Positions 53,201 through 61,300 of a stretch of 64,000 nucleotides of DNA are shown here, piece after piece; within the stretch, counting starts at the first letter, position 1, and every line of letters starts with the position of its first letter. Source of the DNA: Chaunax sp. Z400 (lineage: Eukaryota; Chordata; Actinopteri; Lophiiformes; Chaunacidae); NCBI GenBank assembly GCA_037577475.1, contig CM075193.1, positions 6,336,685-6,400,684 on the forward strand, in the 5' to 3' direction. Position numbers and translations under genes: made by a program. The notes under the pieces are model-generated. The model saw only the letters and a list, made by a program, of their open reading frames with translations, ran no database searches and was not told where the DNA came from.

Positions 53201-53309
53201 GCAGGCGAGAGCACAAGACCAGTCTGGCAAACATGGCACAGACACTTGGGGGACAGCTGTGATTAATACAAGAAACCTGTTGTTTGAGTCTCACTAGTAA
53301 GCGTTGCAT
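47061..53309 (-). CDS. aldh18a1: Delta-1-pyrroline-5-carboxylate synthase (P5CS), full coding span, 16 exons
   Basis: Bifunctional mitochondrial enzyme: glutamate 5-kinase followed by gamma-glutamyl phosphate reductase, converting glutamate to P5C for proline and ornithine synthesis. Sixteen exons join in phase to 801 codons (803 with the long splice form), against about 795 in mammals. Residues 1-57 are basic and acid-poor, fitting a mitochondrial presequence. The kinase part has KLGSAVVTRDECGLALGR, VTSGAVAFGKQRLR and NTNDAVVPP. The linker GGMEAKVKAALWALQGG marks the end of the kinase. The reductase part has VPIGVLLVIFESRPDCLPQ, ASGNALLLKGGKEA, IPRGSSQLVR, the catalytic Cys in YPAACNAMETLLIHRD (C618), and SSRFADGYRFGLGAEVGIST. 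All introns are GT-AG. The stop is TAG at 47061. Confidence 0.98.
47356..47638 (-). CDS. aldh18a1: aldh18a1 coding exon 15
   Basis: 283 bases, residues 648-741: VKIHAGPRFASYLTFSPSEV, IHKYGSSHTDVIVTENEETA and CVFWNSSSRFADGYRFGLG. Confidence 0.97.
48011..48132 (-). CDS. aldh18a1: aldh18a1 coding exon 14 (catalytic Cys)
   Basis: 122 bases: RDSKCDYPAACNAMETLLIH plus RDLLRTPMFDQIIEMLRAEH. The Cys of the AACNA motif is the expected thiol nucleophile of the reductase. Confidence 0.97.
48322..48517 (-). CDS. aldh18a1: aldh18a1 coding exon 13
   Basis: 196 bases, residues 542-606. It contains LIDLIIPRGSSQLVREIQRA and GIPVLGHSEGVCHVYID. The donor is GTTG|GTATGT. Confidence 0.97.
48627..48764 (-). CDS. 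aldh18a1: aldh18a1 coding exon 12
   Basis: 138 bases, residues 496-541: VSALAIASGNALLLKGGKEA through LTQEALSIHGVTDAVQL. Phase 0 on both sides. Confidence 0.97.
48866..49086 (-). CDS. aldh18a1: aldh18a1 coding exon 11
   Basis: 221 bases, residues 423-495, containing VGRVLRRTRVANNLELEQIT and VPIGVLLVIFESRPDCLPQ (NADP-binding part of the reductase). Confidence 0.97.
49307..49406 (-). CDS. aldh18a1: aldh18a1 coding exon 10
   Basis: 100 bases encoding REEIICCLADLLTEKKDEIL and SANKRDMELAIAS. Confidence 0.96.
49407..49822. other. aldh18a1 intron (exon 9 to 10)
   Basis: 416 bases, nothing recognised. Confidence 0.7.
49823..49896 (-). CDS. aldh18a1: aldh18a1 coding exon 9
   Basis: 74 bases encoding PTVEQQTEMARHSGRALASL LPEQ, the start of the reductase domain. 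The donor is CAG|GTAAGT. Confidence 0.96.
49977..50121 (-). CDS. aldh18a1: aldh18a1 coding exon 8
   Basis: 145 bases, residues 316-363. It contains VKAALWALQGGTAVVIANGT and EGKKVGTFFSEVKPA, the kinase-to-reductase transition. Confidence 0.97.
50210..50334 (-). CDS. aldh18a1: aldh18a1 coding exon 7
   Basis: 125 bases, residues 275-315: LYDSPPERDDAKLIDIFYPG and YGTKSRVGLGGMEAK. The donor is AAG|GTCAGC. Confidence 0.97.
50335..50841. other. aldh18a1 intron (exon 6 to 7)
   Basis: AT-rich, 507 bases, no feature recognised. Confidence 0.7.
50842..50932 (-). CDS. aldh18a1: aldh18a1 coding exon 6
   Basis: 91 bases, encoding EISIKDNDSLAARLAVEMKA and DLLIALSDVK. It is the kinase segment just after the alternative dipeptide. 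Confidence 0.97.
50933..51313. other. aldh18a1 intron (exon 5 to 6)
   Basis: 381 bases, no coding or repeat feature recognised apart from a short poly(A). Confidence 0.7.
51314..51472 (-). CDS. aldh18a1: aldh18a1 coding exon 5 with two tandem splice donors
   Basis: Encodes LVTNLDFYDEQKRRNLN, LLRMNIVPIINTNDAVVPPP and SDLQG. Two in-frame donors lie six bases apart. GGG|GTAAAT ends the short form at 51320; AAT|GTGGGT ends the long form at 51314 and adds Val-Asn after SDLQG. This matches the mammalian long and short P5CS isoforms, which differ by the same dipeptide. Coordinates here are for the long form. Confidence 0.93.
51564..51668 (-). CDS. aldh18a1: aldh18a1 coding exon 4
   Basis: 105 bases, residues 158-192: [20 protein letters not shown] then AMFTQYSTCTAQ. 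The preceding intron (51669-52541) is filled with a degenerate tandem repeat. Confidence 0.97.
51669..52541. repeat. Degenerate tandem repeat filling an aldh18a1 intron
   Basis: About four diverged units of 150-180 bases. Each contains versions of GATTTCCATGGAACCTAGTG, GGGGCATGGGCAAG, TTTTGGTGGCGATTTGG and ATAAAGGTGCGGACCCAG. Units start near 51800, 52040, 52230 and 52390. Similar wording occurs in a habp2 intron (60020-60330). Confidence 0.7.
52542..52691 (-). CDS. aldh18a1: aldh18a1 coding exon 3
   Basis: 150 bases, residues 108-157. It contains EMMIVTSGAVAFGKQRLRHE and SQSVRQALHSGPNQLKEM. Both boundaries are phase 0. Confidence 0.97.
52857..53005 (-). CDS. aldh18a1: aldh18a1 coding exon 2
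   Basis: 149 bases, residues 59-107. It encodes HGKSFVHRSELKQAKR and IIVKLGSAVVTRDECGLALG, the glutamate-5-kinase nucleotide-binding start. Confidence 0.97.
53138..53309 (-). CDS. aldh18a1: aldh18a1 coding exon 1 (presequence)
   Basis: 172 bases. The start at 53309 gives MQRLLVRLKQQ... rich in Arg/Ser with one acidic residue, as expected of a matrix-targeting signal. The donor is AAAT|GTAAGT, phase 1. An upstream ATG at 53319 is out of frame and overlaps this start. Confidence 0.88.
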
Positions 53310-53620
53310 CGTGCAGCATGAAGCTAACGTTACTTTAAGTTGATACACTGACCCAGTAAAGATGTTTGTTTTATTTTCCTCTACCTTGGAAATTTTTGTC
53401 GGCTAAAATATCCAGAGATGAAGTGGTGTTCAATAAAATAAACTCTAGCATAGGTGATGCTACTGAAGTTTCCAAGTTAGACAATAAGTGCAGCTTTGTG
53501 TCTTGTGCTACTGTTGTCATAAACCTACCGCTGACGTTAGCTAGCATTAGCTATGTGAACTAGCTCTCTACCTAGCTTATTTTTGACAAAATGAAAAGAA
53601 CAAATATTGTGACTCCTTAC

Positions 53621-53780
53621 CTGACAAAGTGAGAAACAAAATCAATCACGCTTATATGTGTGTATGCACAACAGGGGACGCGTAGACACCCGGGCTGGTG
53701 CTGCTCAGCTGCCACATCCACAGCCCACGTTTGGTGGGAAGTGCCGTAGTCAAGCTATGCACGAACAACGTGTACGTAGG
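53621..53780 (-). other. aldh18a1: Probable aldh18a1 5' untranslated exon
   Basis: A strong donor (TTGTCAG|GTAAGG at 53621-53620) lies upstream of the first coding exon, and no coding frame is present here. The upstream boundary is a guess. This would give a non-coding first exon spliced to a site just above 53309. Confidence 0.45.
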
Positions 53781-54648
53781 ATATCAGGATAAGTTCACGT
53801 ACGTGGTTGGACACTTCTGTCGTAATACTTCACGACACACCCACTTGACTAAACTCACCTCAAGTTCACAGATATGATGAGCCCACAACATTATTTTTTT
53901 TTCAAAACAATACAGCCATAACAATTTCTGTAAATACCTTAACACATGTTGACTATCTCAAATACAATGAATATGGACAAGATATTTGGCTAATATTTAC
54001 CATTACCCTCTGCTAGATTGCAGAGGTCTGAGTCAAAGTTATTATTTTGATCGATTACCACTCTGTCGTTACCATCAGGCTTGGTGGACTTGAACGCAAC
54101 ATATGTAATACTGTGTGTGTTATATATGTGTGTAGGGTGGTCAATGAAAATGTGTTTTTTTTTACACGTTCTGCACAGAAAATGAGCCATGAGTTTAGTC
54201 CTAGATACCCAAACACCACACAAGTGTTCATAGCTGTTTATAGTCAATTGTAAAACTTAATGTTGGTCTGTATAACTTTATAATCAGAATCACAATCACA
54301 ATCAGAAAACTTTATTGACTGTCATGGCGGAAAGTCATCTTAGGCGTGGCTCAACATACCAAACAATAACTGCTGCTAGAGCTAAAATTATTTCAATCAG
54401 GGTAATTAAATTTTAAACTGTATTGCCTTTAGGACATATAATTTTACAGTTTGTTGGCAATGTGCCTTTCCATTGTGTGATCTCCTGAAAATCAATGGCT
54501 TAAAAGACCTAGTGGAGGTTGACAACTCATCTTTTGTAATCTGACACCGAGGCACATGAGTCCCGTGCATGCTAAGAGAGGCCTGTGAAACATTCATGAG
54601 CAGGAAAGCCAGGAGGACGGTGCTGCCATAGCAGATGCAAGCAGAGCT
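53781..54648. promoter_or_regulatory. Divergent intergenic region between aldh18a1 and the TRIM gene
   Basis: About 0.87 kb separates the two divergent transcription units. No coding sequence. I looked for a clear interferon-response element (two GAAA cores) near the TRIM start and did not find a convincing one. A LINE-tail-like CAATCACAATCAGAAAACTT TATTGAC is present at 54290-54320. Confidence 0.5.
53796..53805. promoter_or_regulatory. Palindrome CACGTACGTG upstream of aldh18a1
   Basis: A ten-base perfect palindrome just upstream of the presumed aldh18a1 first exon. It carries the CACGT half-site recognised by bHLH-type factors. No functional evidence. Confidence 0.25.
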
Positions 54649-55245
54649 ATGGGGACTGCTGAGGAAACTTTAAAGTGTCCCGTCTGCCAGGACGTCTTCA
54701 CAGACCCTGTGACGCTGCCATGTGGACATGACTTCTGTCTCACCTGTATCCAGGCTGTGTGGGAAACAGATGGTTCCACTAAGGGTCCTTTCTTCTGTCC
54801 AGAGTGTCAGGTCTTCCTCTCCTCTGACCTCACTCTGGAGATAAACACCAGCCTTCAGACGAAAGTAAAGGATTTCACCTCTGGGCCATCGACAGCAAAG
54901 CTAAAGACAACAACACCGAGCAGGGAAACCAAATCATCCTCACCAACCATTCACTGTGACCACTGCATAGAGACACCATCGGTGGCCATAAGGACCTGTC
55001 TGACCTGTGATGCCTCACTGTGCCAGGCTCATGCCCTGCTGCACCAGCAGAGGTCTGCTCTGAGGGAGCACACAGTTGTGGAGGTAACAGGGGATCCACT
55101 GTCTCTGAAGTGCAGGGAACACCGTGAAGAGCTCAAGCTCTTCTGTAAGGAGGAAAGGGTGCCTGTGTGCTGTTTGTGTGTCCTGGTCGGCGTGCACAAA
55201 AACCATAAAGCATCTCAGCTCCATGAAGCCTCTGCAGACTTCAAG
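54649..55245 (+). CDS. TRIM gene exon 1 (RING and B-boxes)
   Basis: 597 bases, 199 codons, start MGTAEETLKCPVCQDVFTDP. It carries the whole RING and both B-boxes in one exon, as usual for this subfamily. The donor is AAG|GTGAAC. Confidence 0.95.
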
Positions 55246-56763
55246 GTGAACGTTATTATCATGTTGTTTTTTTAAATAATACTTTCTTTATCTGTCAGTC
55301 AGGGTATTTACTTTCTATAGGCCTGTTGTATTTCTGTCTTTAGAACATGCTAGAGACTACTATGAAACAACTGCTGGAGAGGAGAGGTGAAGCAGAACAT
55401 GCCATCAAGGACTTGGAGTCACTCTATACACAAACAGTGGTAAAGTGAAATATCCCCTTTTTATGATATATTTTTTCATGCAGAGAACCCTCTGTTGTAT
55501 TTATTTATAATAATAATAATGTCTTCATTACCCAGAATTCTGCTGCAGATTTCAGAGAGAGACTCTCAGACAAGTACAGCAGGATCCGTGTTGTGCTGGA
55601 TGGCGATGAGCGTCTGATGATGCAGATTGTAGATGCAGAGGAGACATACATGACAGAGTGGCTGGAGGCCCAGAGGGGCATCATGGAGGATCAAATTAAA
55701 GAGATAGACAGACTCAGAGCATCCAGCAGGTCACTGCTCCAAGAGACGAATGATCTGCGCTTTCTACAGGTAGATTAATGGTATTATGATGTAATGGTAT
55801 TGTGGTCATGTGAAAGCCTGAAAACAAATACAACTCAAATATCATGTACAGTAATACGTGACCTGTTTGTCTTTAACAGCAAATCACAGCACAGAATCGT
55901 TGGTGAGTACGTTTCACTCTATTTTTTGTCTTCTTTTTGTATGATTGTAGCCTTTTAATGGTTTTCAGTTTTTATTGTAGCGACCCTTTGGTTTTAGTAC
56001 CAATCCAGAAAGTACACAGAGACCTGTGTGACTATGAGAAGCTGAGAACAGTCGAGAGGCTGGTGGATGACCTCTCAGTGGCTCTGTCCCAGCACTTTCC
56101 ACGAATGTGGTCATGTTAGTAACGAAGCAAATATTATGCAACCGAAAATCTACCCCATTAACTCTGCGGTTGTGTACTTATTGTAGATTTTTATTTGCAG
56201 ATCTAAGTTCTCCTGTTCTGGACTCCAACACAGCTCATCCGAAAGTAGAAATATCCCAGGACAGAAAACAAGTGTACTGGAGACGGCAGCCTGTCAGTGA
56301 AGCTCTGAACCCTCAGCCATATGACTCCCAGTACAGTGTACTGACTCAGGAGAGCTTTACAACAGGCCAGCACTACTGGGAGGTCATTGTCCAGGACAAA
56401 CCTTACTGGCTAATAGGTGTGACCACTGGGCCCGTTGATAAAAAAGATGGTCCAAGTCAGGGTTCCTCCAGCCTGTGTGTGAACAACACATCCTGGTGCA
56501 TCTACCATGGGGATGGACAGTACCTAGCATGTCATGATACCCAGGAGAGGCAGCTGTCAGTGGGGAAGAGTGTCAGAAAGTTGGGCATATTGGCAAACCT
56601 CCAACAGGGGAAGCTGTCATTCTATGATGCTAATTCTATGACCCTGCTGCACTCTTTCTGTGTGCAGTGCAAACAGCCTCTCTATCCCATGTTAAACCCA
56701 TGCATTGATGTGAATGGACTGAACAGGCAGCCTCTCACCTTGCTTTGGGTTAAGGATCCCTGA
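54649..56763 (+). CDS. TRIM-family protein (RING, two B-boxes, coiled coil, B30.2), probable E3 ubiquitin ligase
   Basis: Six exons join in phase into a 548-residue protein. The RING finger (C3HC4) has C10, C13, C25, H27, C30, C33, C50 and C53. Two B-boxes follow (HCDHC...CDASLCQAH near 103-145 and KCREH...CCLCVLVGVHKNH near 152-190), then a coiled-coil region (about 195-310) and a C-terminal PRY-SPRY/B30.2 domain (about 363-548) with SSPVLDSNTAHP, TGQHYWEV and KLGILANLQQGKLSFYD. The exon pattern, including the 23-base exon, is the one shared by TRIM16/TRIM25/TRIM47-like and teleost finTRIM genes. Many members act in antiviral signalling, but the specific role here is unknown. The start codon follows GCAGAGCT. 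The gene is divergent from aldh18a1 and convergent with habp2. Confidence 0.94.
55344..55439 (+). CDS. TRIM gene exon 2 (coiled coil)
   Basis: 96 bases, 32 codons: NMLETTMKQLLERRGEAEHA then IKDLESLYTQTV. The acceptor is TTTAG and the donor GTG|GTAAAG. The 96-base size is typical of TRIM genes. Confidence 0.94.
55536..55769 (+). CDS. TRIM gene exon 3 (coiled coil)
   Basis: 234 bases, 78 codons. It is rich in Leu/Glu/Arg (EAQRGIMEDQIKEIDRLRAS). The donor is CAG|GTAGAT. The 234-base size is again the TRIM standard. Confidence 0.94.
55880..55902 (+). CDS. TRIM gene exon 4 (23-base exon)
   Basis: CAAATCACAGCACAGAATCG plus TTG. It encodes QITAQNR and two bases of the next codon. A 23-base exon at this point is a known TRIM gene feature. 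Confidence 0.9.
55981..56114 (+). CDS. TRIM gene exon 5 (linker to B30.2)
   Basis: 134 bases, encoding DPLVLVPIQKVHRDLCDYEK, a Leu-rich helix and HFPRMWS. The donor CAT|GTTAGT precedes an in-frame stop that is read only if the intron is retained. Confidence 0.88.
56201..56763 (+). CDS. TRIM gene exon 6 (PRY-SPRY/B30.2)
   Basis: 563 bases to the stop TGA at 56761. The PRY part starts LSSPVLDSNTAHPKVEIS, followed by SPRY motifs HYWEVIVQDKPYWLIGV and LCVNNTSWCIYHGDGQYLAC. The usual LDYE-type motif is degenerate (LSFYDA), as in several family members. Confidence 0.94.
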
Positions 56764-57772
56764 GACTGATGGGTATGAGGTAATCAAGAGTGTATTGTAT
56801 GTATTGTAGATACCACCACACACTTTAAGTGAAGGTGGAGCTGACACTTCAGCTACAGACAACCATATTCTAACATAATTATGATACTGTTGGAAATAGA
56901 TCCACACATGTAGTGTTTGCAGATTGCATATGATGAGTGTCCGTCTGGCTCCATGTTTATTCTTGTTGTGGATGCTATTAACGATGTTTGGTTTGTCTCA
57001 TTTACATGAGCATGATCAGTTTCACAGCCTGGATCTGCTCCAGGTAAAACTATGATGGAAGAATTTACCTGCCTCTGTATTAAGCTGGAGCTAAGATGAT
57101 GAAGATACATTTGTCATCACCAGCACCGATGGGAAAGAGAGCCAGGCTTCAAATATGTCTGATACTGTATTATTGTGATAATTCTAGTATTAACTTTATT
57201 CAGCTGGTCTAAAATCTATAGTTGTATTGTTGTCATCTTTACATTGTGACTAACATTTAGCTGTGTGATCAGGCAAATCTTCAAACAGCACTTTTGTTCT
57301 GTGGTTAAGTCTTTTCTTTCAGTCAGCAGTTTAGCAGCTTTCATGTTTGATTCAATGCAATGCACCAGAGCATGGAGGACCTTCATTCTCATGTCGGTGG
57401 TCCTACAGGGTAGCTGCCCTGCAGTAAACAGTTAAACCAGTGAGGTCAAATTACATGAGTGACAGAATCAAAGAGACTCAACTATTTTTAGACTATTATT
57501 CATATACTGTATATATTGTCAGTCTAATGTCTTCATTATTGTCATATTTTGTATTTATTCCTCCATTGTGTCTTATCCTGTCCTCATATTTGACGTTTTT
57601 TCTCTTCTTTCATGATGATGTTCTTTATAAATTGCTATATAAGAAGGAAATGTATGTGATCTCACAATTTTTGGTTTTTCTGTTGTCTTATTATAGCTTC
57701 AGATCAGATATGTTTTTACTTTGGTTAGAAGGTTCACTGAAATAGAATGATTACAGAGACATACACGCAGAT

Positions 57773-57778
57773 AATAAA
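57773..57778 (+). terminator. TRIM gene poly(A) signal
   Basis: AATAAA about 1 kb after the stop, giving a 3' UTR of roughly 56764-57800. It approaches the 3' end of the convergent habp2 gene (stop at 58135). Confidence 0.5.
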
Positions 57779-58068
57779 GCTTGCAATGTTAGCAGTGTCG
57801 GTCCTTTTGTGTTTGCTGGACACAATGCAGCCTTGGCTGCAGTATGCACTAACCAGGAGACCTTCTAATTTGTTAGAATTTTGTTTTTTTACATTAATTT
57901 CTTATCTCACTACAATCATAATGTTATTCCTGCTGAAAGACGACTGGGAAATACTTCATTAATAAGAAAACATGACACTTTATCTCAGGGCGGACACATT
58001 TATATATTTTTCTTTTCCTTTTCTACAGATGTATCATTTTCCGTGTCAGGTTTTGGAATACCCTGGGC

Positions 58069-58074
58069 TTTAAT
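58069..58074 (-). terminator. habp2: Possible habp2 poly(A) signal (variant)
   Basis: ATTAAA on the minus strand about 60 bases after the stop. A canonical AATAAA lies further down at 57554-57559, inside the region antisense to the TRIM 3' UTR, so either could be used. Confidence 0.35.
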
Positions 58075-58134
58075 AAGAGTAATGCATCAGGGTGTGCTGC
58101 ACCTTCTGGCATGTTGGTCAATAATATAGGTCAC

Positions 58135-58302
58135 TTATGGAGATGCTGCTTGAGTCTTTGACTTGATCCAGTCCAGAAAGTGAGTGACCCGTGTGTAGAC
58201 CCCAGGTTTGTTCTTCTTCCCACATTGGTCACCCCAACTGACCACACCATAAACAACGCTGACATTATTCTGCTTACAAGTCAGCGGTCCTCCAGAGTCA
58301 CC
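58135..58302 (-). CDS. habp2: habp2 exon 13 (catalytic Ser) and stop
   Basis: 168 bases: GDSGGPLTCKQNNVSVVYGV, VSWGDQCGKKNKPGVYTRVT and HFLDWIKSKTQAASP, stop TAA. S569 is the nucleophile. Confidence 0.95.
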   Translation of the reverse strand, partial: GDSGGPLTCKQNNVSVVYGVVSWGDQCGKKNKPGVYTRVTHFLDWIKSKTQAASP

Positions 58303-61300
58303 CTGAAACGAGAGCAAACAGCTGACGACATAGGAAAAGTGATGCTGCACACAACTGTTTTAAGAATGCTTCTCAGCTAAGTTATCCATGCTGGCAGATT
58401 TCCTCTACCAACCTGGCAGGAATCCACCCCTCCTTGCAGGTGACCAGCACAGAACATAGAATTATCCAGCAAATTGCCGTACACATGGGACTCAGAGCAC
58501 TTTTCCTGGCCGATCAGCAGGACATTGGCTTCCAGCAGGTGGTTAGAGATGTGAGCTGCGGGGATGAGGTGGAGAAAAATACCAAATATAGAACAAATGC
58601 AACAAAGCTGTGAACTAAAGAACCTTCAAACTTCAACAAAACAGAAGATCTGCTTTTATTTTGAGGCTGTGTAAGCGGCCTTACATTGCTCAGTGGCACC
58701 CCATCCAGAAATGGTACATTCCATTCCATCAGGCAGCTGGGCATCAGGAAGACAGACTGCCTTCACAAACTGGGTCTCATTGGCACAAACTCCGTCGGTA
58801 CCCCTCAGTCTCAACAAGGCTAAGCACATGTTGCATAAAAGTCACAAAGAGATCAAAAATGAAATGATGAAGAACTTAATTTCACTTATTTTCTTGATCA
58901 CAATGTCATTACTTTTTACTAATTTTCAAGTTTGCTTCAAGAAATAAACCGATACTGTATATTTTCATCACATGTGTATTTAAAAAAGGATCAAGATACA
59001 GAGAGAAGATGTTGTCAGTAGGATCTTTGGTTTAAAATTCTAATATTGTTGGTAATATCAGTGCTCATGTTATTAAAAAAGAGAGACATGGATCACCAAT
59101 GTCGTTTGTAACGGATGTAAGAGTCTCCCTGTAGCTCTCATGTTTAATAGCCTCTTCAACGTTTATGGTTTGCTCTGTAGAATCCTCCGTATACAGTGAT
59201 AGACCTCCTATAACCACCTGCATATCCTTGTCAGGCAAACTGTTCAAACACAAGCAACACATGTTTCACTGTAAATTAAGTTTACACCTGAAAGTGATAT
59301 TTCGGACATGCAGTCATATGATTGTTCTTACATGCAGTGTCCAGCTGTCAGTACCCAGCAGCTCTCAATGAGAACCCCTCCACAGATGTGCGTGTATGCC
59401 TCGTTGGAGTTTCTTCGTCTCACTTGGAGAGACACCTGCCAGGGTGTGGCCCCAGGAGGGACCTTCAGACCCCCATAAATTCTGGTAATCTTCAGTTTTG
59501 GCTGAGCCTTCCCACATGTGGAGAACTGCTGTGGTGCAGCAGTGGCAGTCGGGGCAGCAGTAGTGGCAGTAAGGGTAGCAATAGCAGCAGTGGTTGCAGG
59601 TTGAGGAGCTTGGCTGGGCTTCTCAGTCTTCGAGGGTTTAGTAGTCACTGGTCTGGGAACTGTTGTAGGTTGGGGCGTTGGATCTTGGGTAGCAATTTCA
59701 GTTGGCGTCACATCTGAAAACACATGCAGGAACATAATAGAAGATAGACTGACTGGATTTTTAAAAAATCTTAACAATACAAAGTTTTTTTTTTTTTTCA
59801 AATCTGTAATCTCTTAGCTCTCAATAGCTAATTTCATTTTGTTTCCACACTCTTATTTTATGACCTGTAAATGGCATTTGAAATAGGCATGAGTCAATAT
59901 CCTTTTTGATGAAGTTCAGTTAACTTAGCAATGATTAGGCTACGCTACGTTCACATCAAGATGCGTCACACTAGATTATTTTTGGTGATGCACTCCCTCC
60001 CTGTGCATCTTACCACTTCACCTCTTCAAGTACCTTGGAAGTCCATTCAGTGGTTTTTGTGTAATCCTGCTAACAAACAAACAAGGAAACAAATAACTTG
60101 TTCACAAAGTCTTTGTGGAAATGAGTTCCATAATTTTGGGGGTGAATGGCAATGCTAAGGTAAGTTATCTAAAAAATCCTGGATCCATCCCTTTATTATT
60201 AAAGCGGTTGTTTCTGGGTCTATGCCACATCCTTTGACCAAGTCTCAGGGAATTCCATTCAGTGGGTTTTGCATTAAAATCCTGTTGACAAACCAACCAA
60301 CTAATCTCCTCGGCAGAGGTAACATTTTTTGTTTACGTCACTAATAATATTGTGATAATGAAAATTGTCAGAAGCCTTAAAGCTGACCTGTTGGTTCAGG
60401 ACACTTTGTCACATCACAGTAGTCCCAGAACAACTTGTGGCCTCTTCTTACGAAACACCAGGGCTCATTTTCTCCATCTGGGTTTCTGTTTCATAAAAGA
60501 TTTCCAAGTGAGTGTCCTCTTGTACAAAGCACATGTTCTCTGCTATCTTAATGCACATCTTTACTTTCTCCTTACCTGCAGAAATTGTGAGGGCCAAGTC
60601 CATCTTTGTCCTCGAAGGAGCTGAAGGGATCCATTCCTTGCTTCAGGATGAAGTGAGAGTTCCAGTAGAGGCATTCATCACCATCATCTGTCTCACTCAC
60701 ATTGCCACGGTAGGACTCTCCATCATCCACATAGCAGTCATTTGGGCCTAGGATATATACCACTCTCAGTTAGTATGTAAGTTATGATGGTGCATTTTTA
60801 GGCAAGGGAAATGACAGCAAAAATGTAGGGTGTAGTATTTACCAACATGGCAAAAACGTCCTCTGAACCCTGGAGGGCACTGGCAGTCAAAGTCATTCCC
60901 ATCCCTAATGCATGATCCACCATTCCTACAAGGATTAGGCTCACACACTGAAACTGTAGAGAAAAGCATTTAATGACTAACATTTGCTTCAAGGAGACTT
61001 TAAAAAAAAAAATAGATAATGGAATACTCCTTACAAGTTTGGCAGCGTGGAGGCTGAAACGGCTCCTTGCATTTGCATTCAAAGAATGGGGAAACTGAAG
61101 TCAGCACACATTCACCTCGCCCACATTTACCTTTCTTACAGTATTTTGGACCTGAGATGATAACACAATGATTTCAATTAATGCATATACATGTTTGACC
61201 AGTCTGCAGTCCAATAACAGTGGGATAAAAGTGAATATTTGTTCAAACCTTTTTCGCATCTCTTCCCCTTAAAAGGTTTGAGACAGTCACATTTGTATTT

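Noticed and set aside
56101..56119. Apparent end of the TRIM protein at an in-frame stop after MWSC
   Set aside because: The stop lies just beyond a GTTAGT donor; splicing to 56201 restores the B30.2 domain in phase.
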